DNA from: Lachnospiraceae bacterium
GTDB taxonomy: Bacteria; Bacillota; Clostridia; Lachnospirales; Lachnospiraceae
Direction: 5' to 3'
NCBI GenBank assembly: GCA_022483465.1
Contig: JAKVNF010000003.1
Span: forward strand, 536,001 to 600,000
Length of the DNA: 64,000 nt
Positions within the stretch are counted from its first letter, which is position 1; the number at the start of each line of letters is the position of its first letter. Of the stretch, positions 7,841 to 16,100 are shown piece after piece. A program made the translations under genes and the position numbers. Under the pieces are notes generated by a model. The model did no database searches. It had not been told where the DNA came from and worked only from the letters and a program-made list of their open reading frames with translations.

Positions 7841-9860
7841 CCTTAACTTATTCGCTGTTTACACCCCAGTGGGTGTAAACATAGTTGCCTAACGACCGGA
7901 TTTTCCGAGAAAATCAAGGAAAACTGGCCACAATCGTACACCACATGACACTTGAAAGTTGCTCTCAACTAGGGTATAATTAATCCCTAGTAAAGGAGCA
8001 ACTATGCCACGCATTGCAAAGACGGAAAACAACATCGTAGAGATACCAATCAGTGTATCTGTCAACAAGCTTGGGTATGTCTATGTCAATACATCCACCG
8101 AATGGGTGGACAGTAAAAACGGAACCGGCAAGCACGCAGATCACAAAAAGCAGTGTATCGGTATGGCACTGCATCCAGGTTCTGACTGGAAGAGCGACCG
8201 GCGGATGTATGCCAACGAGTCCTACTACAAGATCTACGGAAAAGCTCCCACGGGAGAGCCATCTCCTGCACAGGAGTTGCCTGCTCCTTCCGTTGATACG
8301 GAGTATCCGGAACGGTCCGACTGCATCTCGGTTGGCTTGTACTCCGTGGTGAAGGCCCTCGCTGGGGAATCTCAGCTGTTGGATCTTCTGACCGAGGTCT
8401 TTGGCAGCACCAACACAGAATTGATCATGGACCTTGCGATGTACATGCTGTCAGCAAGATCTGCTGTTTTTCAGCATTATCCCCATTGGGCAAAGAGCCA
8501 CGCGCTCTTTTCCGAATCCATCCGCAGCGACAGCTTCCTCTCGGATTTTGAGAAAGAAGAAATATCGGTCTCCAGGATCAATCTTTTTAAGAAGAAATGG
8601 GCATGCCACGTACTCGATGACGGCAGGGTGTTTGTCTGCTATGACTCTACCAACGTAAACTCGCAGGCAGAGGGCATCTTCATCGTGCAGAAGGGTCACG
8701 CCAAGGATGATCCGGATAAGGACCAGGTCAATACTGAATACACAATCCGTCAGCGGGATGGCATGCCCGTTACGTTCAAGAACTTCCCGGGCTCTCTGAA
8801 CGACATGTCCGAAGCATCTGACATGATCACCGAGCTGAAGAATCTGCAGGAGGGCCTGGACACAGGGGTAAAGTTCCACATCATTATGATCGCGGACCGT
8901 GGATATGTCTCGGAAGAAAATATCACCGAGATGCGGAATGCAGGTCTTGGATTCATCCTGATGCTTCGAAAGAACATGGGAATCGTGGATGAAGTCCTTG
9001 ATGCCCATGTCAGCGAAGTGAAGATGACGGAGAACTATGATGAGGAAACCGGAAGATTCGGCCTCTCATTTACGCAAAAGCTGTTCGAGGATGACGAACA
9101 GGATACCTGCTTTCACATCGTCTGGGACGGGGAGCTCGAGCGAAAACACCGTGACGACCTCATGAAGTGTGTCGCCGCTGCAGAGCATCGGCTGCAGAAC
9201 GCCGAGAAGCGGCACACCCGAATGACGAAACAGGAACTCGACAATGACCGCACCTATTTCGACATCCACTGCCACGAGGAGGGAACCCTCATTGTGAAGA
9301 AGCGTGGCCGCGGAGCAGGCGAGGACAAGGAGGTTCCGTCTTATGTGATCAATTCCTTCACCCGAAACCGGGAAGCCATTGATCATGCCAGCAGCAAATG
9401 CGGATACATGGTCCTTGTATCAAGTGAACCGATGTCTGCCAAAGAGGCAATGCTGGCGATGTCCAGGCGCGACTGCGTAGAGAAAACATTTCGCGCGCTG
9501 AAGAGCTCTCTCGGAATGGACAAGATGGGCGTTCACTTTGAGCCATCCCTGCACACCAAGAGCCTCATCTGGTTTGTAGCCTCCATCCTGCATGCCCTCA
9601 TCTTTTCCAAGACGGAAAAGCTTCGGGTTAAGGATCGCAAGCGAAGTACCGTTCCAGCGCTTGTAGAGCAGTACGAGGAGATTACAGCTGATCGGGATCT
9701 GACAACTGGAACCTATCAGCGCAGATACAAACTGACCAAGATGCAGCGTCAGGATCTTGCACCCTGCGACGTATCTCTGGACATGATCGATCAGGCAATA
9801 TCCGGCCTTCCTGGTAATGCCAGAAACATGCCTAGGGTGTAAAAGTTCAATAAGTTAAGG
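7841..9860 (+). mobile_element. IS1634/IS4-like insertion sequence with 6-bp target duplication
   Basis: The ends are a 26-bp inverted repeat with few mismatches: CCTTAACTTATTCGCTGTTT at 7841 against CCTTAACTTATTGAACTTTT read from 9860 on the other strand, both reaching TACACCC. TAAAAT flanks the element exactly on both sides (7835-7840 and 9861-9866). At 2,020 bp it is intact and sits between the pectin operon terminator and the rhomboid gene. Inside the left end, GTTTACACCC (7857-7866) and GGGTGTAAAC (7871-7880) form a perfect hairpin. Confidence 0.92.
8004..9842 (+). CDS. IS1634/IS4-superfamily DDE transposase
   Basis: The 612-residue transposase has DDE signatures: VCYDSTNVNSQ (first Asp), IIMIADRGYVSEENI (second Asp, the usual ADRG.yS.eNi of IS1634-like enzymes) and RRDCVEKTFRALKSSLGMDK (the C-terminal Glu motif). 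It fills the element and ends 18 bases before the right inverted repeat end. No frameshift is seen. It differs completely in sequence from the other two transposases in the window. Confidence 0.9.
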   Translation: MPRIAKTENNIVEIPISVSVNKLGYVYVNTSTEWVDSKNGTGKHADHKKQCIGMALHPGSDWKSDRRMYANESYYKIYGKAPTGEPSPAQELPAPSVDTEYPERSDCISVGLYSVVKALAGESQLLDLLTEVFGSTNTELIMDLAMYMLSARSAVFQHYPHWAKSHALFSESIRSDSFLSDFEKEEISVSRINLFKKKWACHVLDDGRVFVCYDSTNVNSQAEGIFIVQKGHAKDDPDKDQVNTEYTIRQRDGMPVTFKNFPGSLNDMSEASDMITELKNLQEGLDTGVKFHIIMIADRGYVSEENITEMRNAGLGFILMLRKNMGIVDEVLDAHVSEVKMTENYDEETGRFGLSFTQKLFEDDEQDTCFHIVWDGELERKHRDDLMKCVAAAEHRLQNAEKRHTRMTKQELDNDRTYFDIHCHEEGTLIVKKRGRGAGEDKEVPSYVINSFTRNREAIDHASSKCGYMVLVSSEPMSAKEAMLAMSRRDCVEKTFRALKSSLGMDKMGVHFEPSLHTKSLIWFVASILHALIFSKTEKLRVKDRKRSTVPALVEQYEEITADRDLTTGTYQRRYKLTKMQRQDLAPCDVSLDMIDQAISGLPGNARNMPRV

Positions 9861-9895
9861 TAAAATGACTCTCATCACCCTGCAAGGAGACACCC

Positions 9896-10501
9896 ATGCA
9901 AAAGAGAATTCCCGTTGTGACCTACATCCTGATCGGCATCAACGCCGCCGTCTTTTTCCTCGAGACCCTGATGGGGGGATCGGAGAACCTCCAGGTCGCC
10001 CTCTCCTTCGGCGCCCTGTACACGCCCCTGGTCACCGAATACGGCCAGTTGTGGCGGCTCTTCACCGCCATGTTCCTGCACTTTGGCATCCAGCATCTCG
10101 GTTCCAACATGATCTCCCTGTGGGCGATCGGCCCCTATGCGGAGACCTTCTTCGGCAAGGCGAGGTATCTTCTCCTGTACCTGGTGTCGGGCATCTGCGG
10201 GAACCTGCTCACCGTGGCGGTGGAACTGCACACCGGTTCCTATGCGCTCTCCGCCGGGGCCTCCGGTGCGATCTGCGGCCTGCTCTCGGTCTTTCTGATC
10301 TTTGCCCTGATGCCGCAGACAAGGCGCGCCTTTCCGCTCCCGAGAGTCCTAGCCGCCATCGCGCTGGTCCTTCTTCCCGGTCTCACCGACCAGTCGATCA
10401 GCATGACCGACCACCTGGGCGGCCTCATCGGCGGTTTCCTGCTCTCCGCCGTCATGACCCTGCTGATGCGGCACCGGATTCGGAGACAGCGTGGATTCTG
10501 A
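9896..10501 (+). CDS. Rhomboid-family intramembrane serine protease
   Basis: This 201-residue polytopic protein has six predicted membrane segments. The catalytic Ser is in LSAGASGAICG and the His in MTDHLGGLIGG, in the spacing expected of a rhomboid. WRLFTAMFLHFGIQHLGSN is the conserved L1/TM2 region (WR..Ta.FLH..i.Hl..N). It cleaves substrates inside the membrane; the targets are unknown. The IS1634-like element lies 35 bases upstream of its start and may have separated it from its promoter. Confidence 0.92.
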   Translation: MQKRIPVVTYILIGINAAVFFLETLMGGSENLQVALSFGALYTPLVTEYGQLWRLFTAMFLHFGIQHLGSNMISLWAIGPYAETFFGKARYLLLYLVSGICGNLLTVAVELHTGSYALSAGASGAICGLLSVFLIFALMPQTRRAFPLPRVLAAIALVLLPGLTDQSISMTDHLGGLIGGFLLSAVMTLLMRHRIRRQRGF

Positions 10502-10577
10502 GGAAGACGCGCGCAGCGCCCGGGGCCGGACAGAGCGGTTCCCCTCCCATCACAAAATCACCTTGCAGACAAAACAC

Positions 10578-10619
10578 GCGGTGTGGATCCATCCCCTGGG
10601 TCCGCACCGCCTTTCTTTT
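10578..10619 (+). terminator. Terminator after the rhomboid gene
   Basis: GCGGTGTGGA (10578-10587) pairs with TCCGCACCGC (10601-10610), one G-T mismatch, and a T-rich tract follows. Confidence 0.8.
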
Positions 10620-10684
10620 CCCAATCAATCGGCCTTTCCGGCATGATCATCACATTTCGACGATTGCAAAGTGAATATCGAATA

Positions 10685-10992
10685 GGCGTTAGTAAGAAAA
10701 CGGGTTGATAAGCGATCGCCTAGCATGAGACCACTAATACCTCACTTTGAGCTCGAGCTGGGTACACTCCTATCCGTGCTGTGTTGCATCATGTAACAAA
10801 GCATCACCTAGATTGCCTAAACACATACACTCACTTGCCGAGTATGTGACTATAAATAACAAGATAGGCATTATGCGGAGAAGAAAAGAGCTCCAAATGG
10901 GGATTCTATATCTTCATCGGACATTATCGCGTCGAGAGTTCACCATGGAGGTTGTGGTATGGAACCCATCAACCCGGTTCTTTACTAACGCC
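10685..10992 (+). mobile_element. 308-bp MITE-like element, copy 1 (subtype A)
   Basis: The element begins GGCGTTAGTAAGAAAACGGG and ends with the inverted counterpart (TTTACTAACGCC). TATCGAATA flanks it perfectly on both sides (10676-10684 and 10993-11001), a 9-bp target duplication. It carries no transposase. It is one of five copies and shares its variant bases (CACATACACTCA, CGGAGAAG) with the inner nested copy at 61016-61323. It lies just upstream of a small ORF and could affect that promoter. Confidence 0.92.
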
Positions 10993-11037
10993 TATCGAAT
11001 ATATAGATGGTACTGACGTTATATGGGGTAGGTGCTG

Positions 11038-11172
11038 ATGATGTGCGGTACAATCCTGGCCGCAGAGCTCTTGCTGGCGGTGGGCGCCCTGCACCCGAAG
11101 CGGGCGCTCTACAACAAGGTCTACCGAAAGACCACCTTTGGTCTGGGAGATCTCCTGAAATGGCTTCGGTAG
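11038..11172 (+). CDS. Small hypothetical protein (44 residues)
   Basis: The frame MMCGTILAAELLLAVGALHPKR... ends LKWLR at the TAG at 11170-11172. It has a hydrophobic first half and a basic second half. GGGG at 11025-11028 could be its ribosome binding site, and a GTG at 11032 is another start. I do not recognise a family. It sits in otherwise empty sequence between the MITE and the AEC transporter gene, so it may be a real small membrane peptide or chance. Confidence 0.3.
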   Translation: MMCGTILAAELLLAVGALHPKRALYNKVYRKTTFGLGDLLKWLR

Positions 11173-11400
11173 AGCCCACGCCGGGACAGACACCGTTCCG
11201 GGTTGAAAATAGGAGAGCGCCCGGCGGCATTCTTTCGTGAACATGACGCGTCTTTCGCGCAGGGGACGGGGCCGCTGCCCTGTCTTTTTTGTGCCTTGAC
11301 CTGCCAGAAAGGAAGATGCGGCCGCATGGCTTCTTGTCTTTCCTGGTTTCGGTTGGTATCGTTACTCGATAAGAAAAAGGAAAGTAAGGAGATCCCGGCG

Positions 11401-12318
11401 ATGCAGCTCTTGACACAGATGGTGGAGATGTTCCTGCTGATGGCAGTGGGGTACTTATTGGGAAAGATTGGCATGCTCGACAAGGGGAGTTCCAAGAAGA
11501 TCACGGCCCTCGTGGTGAACGTGTCGAATCCCGCCATCATCATTGTCTCCTGTGCGAACAAGGAGCGGGAATCCGGAAACATGCTCCTTCTCTGCGCCGT
11601 GCTGTCCGTCAGCATCTATGTCTACCTGTTTGCAGTCTCCTTCCTCCTGCCGCGCCTGCTTCGCATCCCGAAAAAGGACTGCGGCACCTATGAGGTCATG
11701 ACGATCTTTTCCAACATCGGTTTTCTCGGGCTCCCGCTGATTCTCTCCGTCTACGGGGAGACCGCCGTGCTCTATGCGACTTTGTTTCTGTTCCCCTACA
11801 ACGTCCTGATCTACACCCTCGGCATCCGCCTGCTGCAGAAGGGGACCGGGGTACAGAAGAAGCCCTTCTCCCTGCGAGACATCTTCAACATCGGAACCTG
11901 TTCCGCGATCCTCGCCCTGCTCCTCTACCTCTTCGGGGTACCGGTGCCGGGTGCGATTACCGGGACGCTCACCTATCTCTCGAACCTCTCGGCTCCGCTG
12001 TCCATGATTCTGATCGGCTACTCGATGACCACCTTCCCGATGCGAGAGATGTTCACGGACCGACGGTTGACTCTGTTCTGCCTGCTCCGACTCCTTCTGG
12101 TGCCGCTTGTAGCAATGCTCCTCATCCGCCAGGTCGTCACCGACCGGTACCTCCTCGGTGTCTGTCTCATCATGCTGGCAACCCCGGTGGGCTCCATGAC
12201 CGCCATGATGGCGGAACTGTACGGCGGGGACGAGGTGCTCGCCGGCAAGGGCGTTGCCCTCTCCACGGCCCTCTCGGTTGCGACGATCCCCGCCCTGAGC
12301 CTGCTCCTCGGCCTGTGA
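11401..12318 (+). CDS. AEC-family (auxin efflux carrier-like) transporter
   Basis: The 305-residue protein has about ten hydrophobic segments in two halves of five. Family landmarks include GYLLGKIGMLDKGSSKKITALVVNVSNPAI near the N-terminus, NIGFLGLPL in the middle and the ATPVGS motif in LIMLATPVGSMTAM near the C-terminus. AEC members in bacteria export or exchange organic acids; the substrate cannot be told here. ATG at 11401 follows AAGGAGAT. The gene is monocistronic, converges with the IclR gene and shares a terminator with it. Confidence 0.85.
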   Translation: MQLLTQMVEMFLLMAVGYLLGKIGMLDKGSSKKITALVVNVSNPAIIIVSCANKERESGNMLLLCAVLSVSIYVYLFAVSFLLPRLLRIPKKDCGTYEVMTIFSNIGFLGLPLILSVYGETAVLYATLFLFPYNVLIYTLGIRLLQKGTGVQKKPFSLRDIFNIGTCSAILALLLYLFGVPVPGAITGTLTYLSNLSAPLSMILIGYSMTTFPMREMFTDRRLTLFCLLRLLLVPLVAMLLIRQVVTDRYLLGVCLIMLATPVGSMTAMMAELYGGDEVLAGKGVALSTALSVATIPALSLLLGL

Positions 12319-12417
12319 TCTGGAGCAAAGAGGACAGATCGATCCCAGATTGGGGCGGGAATGCCCCCGCCGAAACCGGTGGGAGAGCCTCCACGAAATG
12401 AAGGAATCTATCCAACA

Positions 12418-12457
12418 AAGAAGAGAGAAGACCGCCCGGTCTTCTCTCTTCTTTATT
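12418..12457. terminator. Bidirectional terminator between convergent genes
   Basis: AAGAAGAGAGAAGACCG (12418-12434) is perfectly complementary to 12437-12453, with A and T runs on both sides, so it can stop both the AEC and the IclR transcript. Confidence 0.85.
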
Positions 12458-12499
12458 ACGATATGTTCTTTTCTCTTGGCCTGTCCGCGCTGCCAGCCT

Positions 12500-13309
12500 T
12501 CACGCCCCGGCGGGTTCCCTGCCGACGCGCACGCCGCGCAGCTCCCCCTCGATGGCCTCCTTTTCGGAGAACAGGTACCCGGAGAACTCCCGGATCCTGT
12601 CGTTGTCCATCCGGCTGATGGGGACGGAGATGCTGATCGCAAGGGAGGGCTGGGAACCGTAGAGATCCAGCGCGATGCCGATGCAGCGCACCCCCTGCTC
12701 GTTCTCCTCGTTGTCGAGGGCATAGCCCTTTCTGCGCACCTCGGAGAGGGCCTCCTGGAACTCCCCGTAGTCCGTGATCGTGTAGGGGGTCGTCCGCTCG
12801 ATGCGGCAGGCATCCCAGAGCTTTTTCACCTCCGGCTCTGGCATCGCTGCCGCCAGGGCCTTGCCCACGGCGGAGCGGTAGAAGGGGATGCGCCGGCCGA
12901 TCCGGCTCTCCATGCGCACCTTTTCGCCCTCAGGCTCCACCTTGTCGATGTAGACGACATCGGTCCCGTCGAGCTTGACGAAGTGGACCGTCTCCCCAGT
13001 CTCCTCGGAGAGCTCCTTCAGATGGGGCCGGATCTTTTCCGAGAGGTCCGCATTCCTCACCAGCCGGTTTGCCAGCTCCACCACCTTGAAGGTCGCCTCG
13101 TACCGGCTTGTTGCCTCGCTCTGGGTCACATAGCCCATGTATTGGAGGGAGGCCATGATCCGGTGGGCAGTGCTCTTGTTGAGCCCGATGGCGCCCGCAA
13201 TGTCCGAGAGCCCCGAGGGGCCGTTGTCCGCAAGATATTCCAGGGCGGCAAAGAGCCGCCCCGCCACCTGTATCGGATTTTTGTCCTGCGGTGTCTGCGC
13301 TGTCCCCAT
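12500..13309 (-). CDS. IclR-family transcriptional regulator (KdgR-type)
   Basis: The 269-residue protein has an N-terminal winged HTH (LSDIAGAIGLNKSTAHRIMA, residues about 34-55) and a C-terminal IclR effector-binding domain (GETVHFVKLDGTDVVYIDKV, RIPFYRSAVGKALAA). It is divergent from the KDG kinase gene, as KdgR-like regulators often are, so 2-keto-3-deoxygluconate or a related keto acid is the likely inducer. The ATG at 13309 with AAAGGAG upstream is chosen over longer frames. The intergenic region holds palindromes that may be its operators. Confidence 0.88.
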   Translation of the reverse strand: MGTAQTPQDKNPIQVAGRLFAALEYLADNGPSGLSDIAGAIGLNKSTAHRIMASLQYMGYVTQSEATSRYEATFKVVELANRLVRNADLSEKIRPHLKELSEETGETVHFVKLDGTDVVYIDKVEPEGEKVRMESRIGRRIPFYRSAVGKALAAAMPEPEVKKLWDACRIERTTPYTITDYGEFQEALSEVRRKGYALDNEENEQGVRCIGIALDLYGSQPSLAISISVPISRMDNDRIREFSGYLFSEKEAIEGELRGVRVGREPAGA

Positions 13310-13323
13310 GGTCTGCTCCTTTC

Positions 13324-13349
13324 GTTTCACGATACGAAACATTGTATCG
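13324..13349. promoter_or_regulatory. Probable IclR/KdgR operator
   Basis: GTTTC and GAAAC flank 13324-13340 and, overlapping, CGATAC (13330-13335) pairs with GTATCG (13344-13349). The site lies just upstream of the IclR start, where it could mediate autoregulation. A related sequence (CGTATCGTGAAAC) recurs at 13492-13504. Confidence 0.5.
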
Positions 13350-13413
13350 CATTGTGAAACGCTGCGCAAGGTTTCCCCTGCCAAAAATCTTGAGATTTTA
13401 TCGCGAAATGTCC

Positions 13414-13441
13414 TTGACATCCGGCGTGTGTTCCCTATAAT
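13414..13441 (+). promoter_or_regulatory. Promoter of the kdgK-kdgA operon
   Basis: TTGACA (13414-13419) and TATAAT (13436-13441) are separated by 16 bases. This is the strongest sigma-A-like promoter in the window. Transcription would start about 75 bases before the KDG kinase ATG. Confidence 0.8.
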
Positions 13442-13489
13442 GAAACTGTCGGCAGGAGAGAATCCGTTCCGACATGTGAAATGAATCAT

Positions 13490-13506
13490 TCCGTATCGTG
13501 AAACAT
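13490..13506. promoter_or_regulatory. Second candidate IclR operator, downstream of the promoter
   Basis: CCGTATCGTGAAAC at 13491-13504 is nearly the reverse complement of GTTTCACGATACG at 13324-13336. Lying after the transcription start, a bound repressor here could block elongation. Inferred from sequence only. Confidence 0.45.
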
Positions 13507-13525
13507 CCGGTGAAAGGGGTAGGAA

Positions 13526-14623
13526 ATGGAGCTGAATCTGAGAGATCCGAAGGACTGCACATTTGATGCGGTGTCACTGGGCGAGGTGATGCTGCGCCTG
13601 GATCCCGGTGAGAGAAGAATCCGCACCGCGAGATCCTTCCGCGCCTGGGAGGGCGGCGGAGAGTACAACGTCATCCGCGGCCTGCACAAATGCTTTGGCA
13701 TGAAGACAGCCGTGATCACCGCTTTTGCCGACAATGAGGTCGGAAAGCTCATGAAGGACTTCATCGAAGAGGGCGGTGTGGACACCTCCCTGATCTACTG
13801 GAAGAAGACCGATGGCATCGGCCGCATCTGCCGGAACGGTCTGAACTTCACCGAGCGCGGCTTTGGTGTGCGCGGCGCTGTCGGCTGCTCCGACCGTGCC
13901 AACACGGCCATCTCTCAGGCAACCGCAGAGGATCTGAACTTTGAGCACATCTTCGGCGAGCTCGGCGTCCGCTGGCTCCACACCGGCGGCATCTACGCAG
14001 CTCTCTCCGAGACCAGCTGCGAGACCGTCATCGAGGCCATCAAGACCGCAAAGAAGTACGGCACCGTGGTCTCCTACGACCTGAACTACCGTCCCTCCAT
14101 GTGGTCCGCCATCGGCGGCCTCGAGAAGTGCCAGGAGGTCAACAAGGAGATCGCCAAGTATGTCGATGTCATGATCGGCAACGAGGAGGACTTCACCGCC
14201 TGCCTCGGCCTCAAGATCGAGGGCCAGGAGGCCGGCCTCAAGAAGCTCAACATCGATGGCTACAAGAAGATGATCGACCACGCCGCTGAGGTGTATCCGA
14301 ACTTCAAGGCGATTGCCACCACGCTCCGCACCGTGAAGACCGCCACCGTCAATGACTGGAAGGCGATCTGCTGGGCAGACGGCCAGATCTACCAGTCCAA
14401 GGAGTACAACGGCCTGGAGATTCTCGACCGCGTCGGCGGCGGCGATTCCTTCGCCTCCGGCCTGGTGTACGGCCTGATGACCACAAAGGATCCGGAGAAG
14501 GCTGTCAACTACGGTGCTGCCCACGGCGCACTGGCAATGACCACCCCCGGTGACACCTCCATGGCCAGCGTCGATGAGGTGGAGGCCCTGATGGGCGGCG
14601 GCAGCGCAAGAGTGAAGCGCTGA
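13526..14623 (+). CDS. kdgK: 2-keto-3-deoxygluconate kinase (PfkB family)
   Basis: KDG kinase phosphorylates 2-keto-3-deoxygluconate to KDPG. The 365-residue protein has the PfkB N-terminal region (GEVMLRLDPG, GGGEYNVIRGL) and the C-terminal signature DRVGGGDSFASGLVYGL with the catalytic Asp at about residue 305. ATG at 13526 follows GGGGTAGG. The next gene is KDPG aldolase, which uses its product; divergent IclR gene and operators suggest induction by uronate breakdown. The codon use is strongly biased to C-ending codons, as expected for a well-expressed gene. Confidence 0.92.
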   Translation: MELNLRDPKDCTFDAVSLGEVMLRLDPGERRIRTARSFRAWEGGGEYNVIRGLHKCFGMKTAVITAFADNEVGKLMKDFIEEGGVDTSLIYWKKTDGIGRICRNGLNFTERGFGVRGAVGCSDRANTAISQATAEDLNFEHIFGELGVRWLHTGGIYAALSETSCETVIEAIKTAKKYGTVVSYDLNYRPSMWSAIGGLEKCQEVNKEIAKYVDVMIGNEEDFTACLGLKIEGQEAGLKKLNIDGYKKMIDHAAEVYPNFKAIATTLRTVKTATVNDWKAICWADGQIYQSKEYNGLEILDRVGGGDSFASGLVYGLMTTKDPEKAVNYGAAHGALAMTTPGDTSMASVDEVEALMGGGSARVKR

Positions 14624-14689
14624 TTTCGATACAAGCAGGTAGAGAATATTGCAAAGCATCACCCTGGATGGGTGGATGGGGAGAGAAAA

Positions 14690-15346
14690 ATGATCCAGTC
14701 CAAGAAGTTTGAAGACGCATACAAGAAGTTTTCCGAGGTCGGCATTATCCCGGTCGTGGTCTTAAACAGCGCTGACGATGCAGTTCCGCTCGCCAAGTGC
14801 CTGATGGAGGGCGGCCTTCCGGCTGCCGAGGTGACCTTCCGCACCGATGCGGCAGAGGAGTCCATCCGCCGCATTGCCAACGCCTATCCCGACATGCTGG
14901 TGGGCGCCGGCACGGTTCTCACCAAGGACCAGGTCGACCGCGCTGTCGCAGCCGGTGCAAAGTTCATCGTCTCCTGCGGCTTTGATCCCGAGATCGTGAA
15001 GTACTGCATCGACAAGGACATCCCGGTCTGCCCCGGCACCGCAACCCCGTCTGAGATGATGGGCGCCATGAAGCTCGGCCTCGACCATGTGAAGTTCTTC
15101 CCCGCTGAGTTAAACGGCGGCCTGAAGATGATCAAGGCCATCACCGCTGCCCTGGTCAACCTCAAGATCATGCCCACCGGCGGTATCAACGCCGACAACG
15201 TCCGCGACTACCTGGCAAACGACAAGATCTTCTGCGCCGGCGGATCCTGGATGGTCAAGGGCGATCTGATCAAGGCCCACGACTGGGACACCATCACCGC
15301 AAAGGTGAAGGAGGCCGCTGCCATCGTCAAGGAGGTCCGGGGATAA
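14690..15346 (+). CDS. kdgA: KDPG aldolase
   Basis: The 218-residue class I aldolase splits KDPG into pyruvate and glyceraldehyde 3-phosphate. Visible hallmarks are the Glu in GLPAAEVTFRT, the GAGTVL loop, FIVSCGFDPEIV, CPGTATPSE and the Schiff-base Lys in GLDHVKFFPAE (about residue 135), then MPTGGI. ATG at 14690 follows GGGGAGAG; a GTG at 14672 is an alternative. It is cotranscribed with kdgK and ends at a strong terminator. Confidence 0.93.
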   Translation: MIQSKKFEDAYKKFSEVGIIPVVVLNSADDAVPLAKCLMEGGLPAAEVTFRTDAAEESIRRIANAYPDMLVGAGTVLTKDQVDRAVAAGAKFIVSCGFDPEIVKYCIDKDIPVCPGTATPSEMMGAMKLGLDHVKFFPAELNGGLKMIKAITAALVNLKIMPTGGINADNVRDYLANDKIFCAGGSWMVKGDLIKAHDWDTITAKVKEAAAIVKEVRG

Positions 15347-15426
15347 GCTTCCCGGCACACAAACTGCCCTTTTCGGAGGGAATTTTCCTTCCGTTTCCGT
15401 TCCTGATTCGATATGTTTCCTGCAAG

Positions 15427-15457
15427 ATTCCCCGGGCCTTTGGCCCGGGGAATTTTG
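15427..15457 (+). terminator. Terminator of kdgK-kdgA
   Basis: ATTCCCCGGGCC (15427-15438) pairs perfectly with GGCCCGGGGAAT (15442-15453) around a TTT loop, and a T run follows. Confidence 0.9.
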
Positions 15458-15500
15458 CGTCTCCACATGTGGTATACTGCCATCACAGAAAGGGGGCACC

Positions 15501-16094
15501 ATGGACCACACTTTTTTTGCCACCATCTCCAGAATGAAGTACATCAACCGCTGGGCGCTGATGCGCAACACCCGGGAGGAGAACCTCTCGGAGCACGCCC
15601 TTGAGACCGCGGTGATTGCCCATGCGCTCTGCGTCATCGGGAACCGGCGCTTCGGCAAAGATCTGGACGAGAAGGAGGCCGCGCTGATCGGCATGTATCA
15701 CGACGCCTCCGAGATCATCACCGGCGACATGCCCACCCCGGTCAAGTACTGCAACGGGGAGATCCGGGACGCCTACAAGGCGGTGGAGGAGCACGCGCAG
15801 GACACGCTCCTTGCGCGCCTGCCAGAGGACCTTCGCCCCGACTACGAAGAGATCTTCCAGGGCACCGGCACCGAGAAGGACCGGTACCTCCGGCGCCTGG
15901 TCAAGGCGGCGGACAAGCTCTCCGCCCTGATCAAGTGCATCGAGGAGGAGAAGTCCGGGAACGAGGAGTTTAAGACCGCCATGGAGAGCACCAAAAAGGC
16001 GGTGGATGCGATGCAGGAGGAGCTCCCGGAGGTCCGGGTCTTCTGCGAGGAATTCCTGCCGCCCTATGGCCGCACCCTCGATGAGCTCTCGTGA
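15501..16094 (+). CDS. YfbR-like HD-domain 5'-nucleotidase
   Basis: The 197-residue HD hydrolase matches the YfbR family of 5'-deoxynucleotidases. Metal ligands are the His in LSEHALETAVIAHAL, the HD pair in GMYHDASEIITGD and a distal Asp in VKAADKLSALIKC. IN.RWALMRNTREENLSEH is a conserved family N-terminus. It removes phosphate from deoxynucleoside monophosphates. ATG at 15501 follows GAAAGGGGG. The next gene starts seven bases after its stop, so the two were cotranscribed. Confidence 0.88.
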   Translation: MDHTFFATISRMKYINRWALMRNTREENLSEHALETAVIAHALCVIGNRRFGKDLDEKEAALIGMYHDASEIITGDMPTPVKYCNGEIRDAYKAVEEHAQDTLLARLPEDLRPDYEEIFQGTGTEKDRYLRRLVKAADKLSALIKCIEEEKSGNEEFKTAMESTKKAVDAMQEELPEVRVFCEEFLPPYGRTLDELS

Positions 16095-16100
16095 GGTCCC

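Noticed and set aside
10747-11016. Repeated open frame starting MSSSWVHSYPCCVASC as a gene
   Set aside because: It starts with TTG without a ribosome binding site, ends in flanking DNA that differs at each locus, and the whole 308-bp unit behaves as a transposed element.
11002-11400. Open frames between the MITE and the AEC gene as extended AEC N-terminus
   Set aside because: The AEC protein begins naturally at 11401 after AAGGAGAT; the upstream frame has no family resemblance. Only a possible 44-residue ORF was kept.
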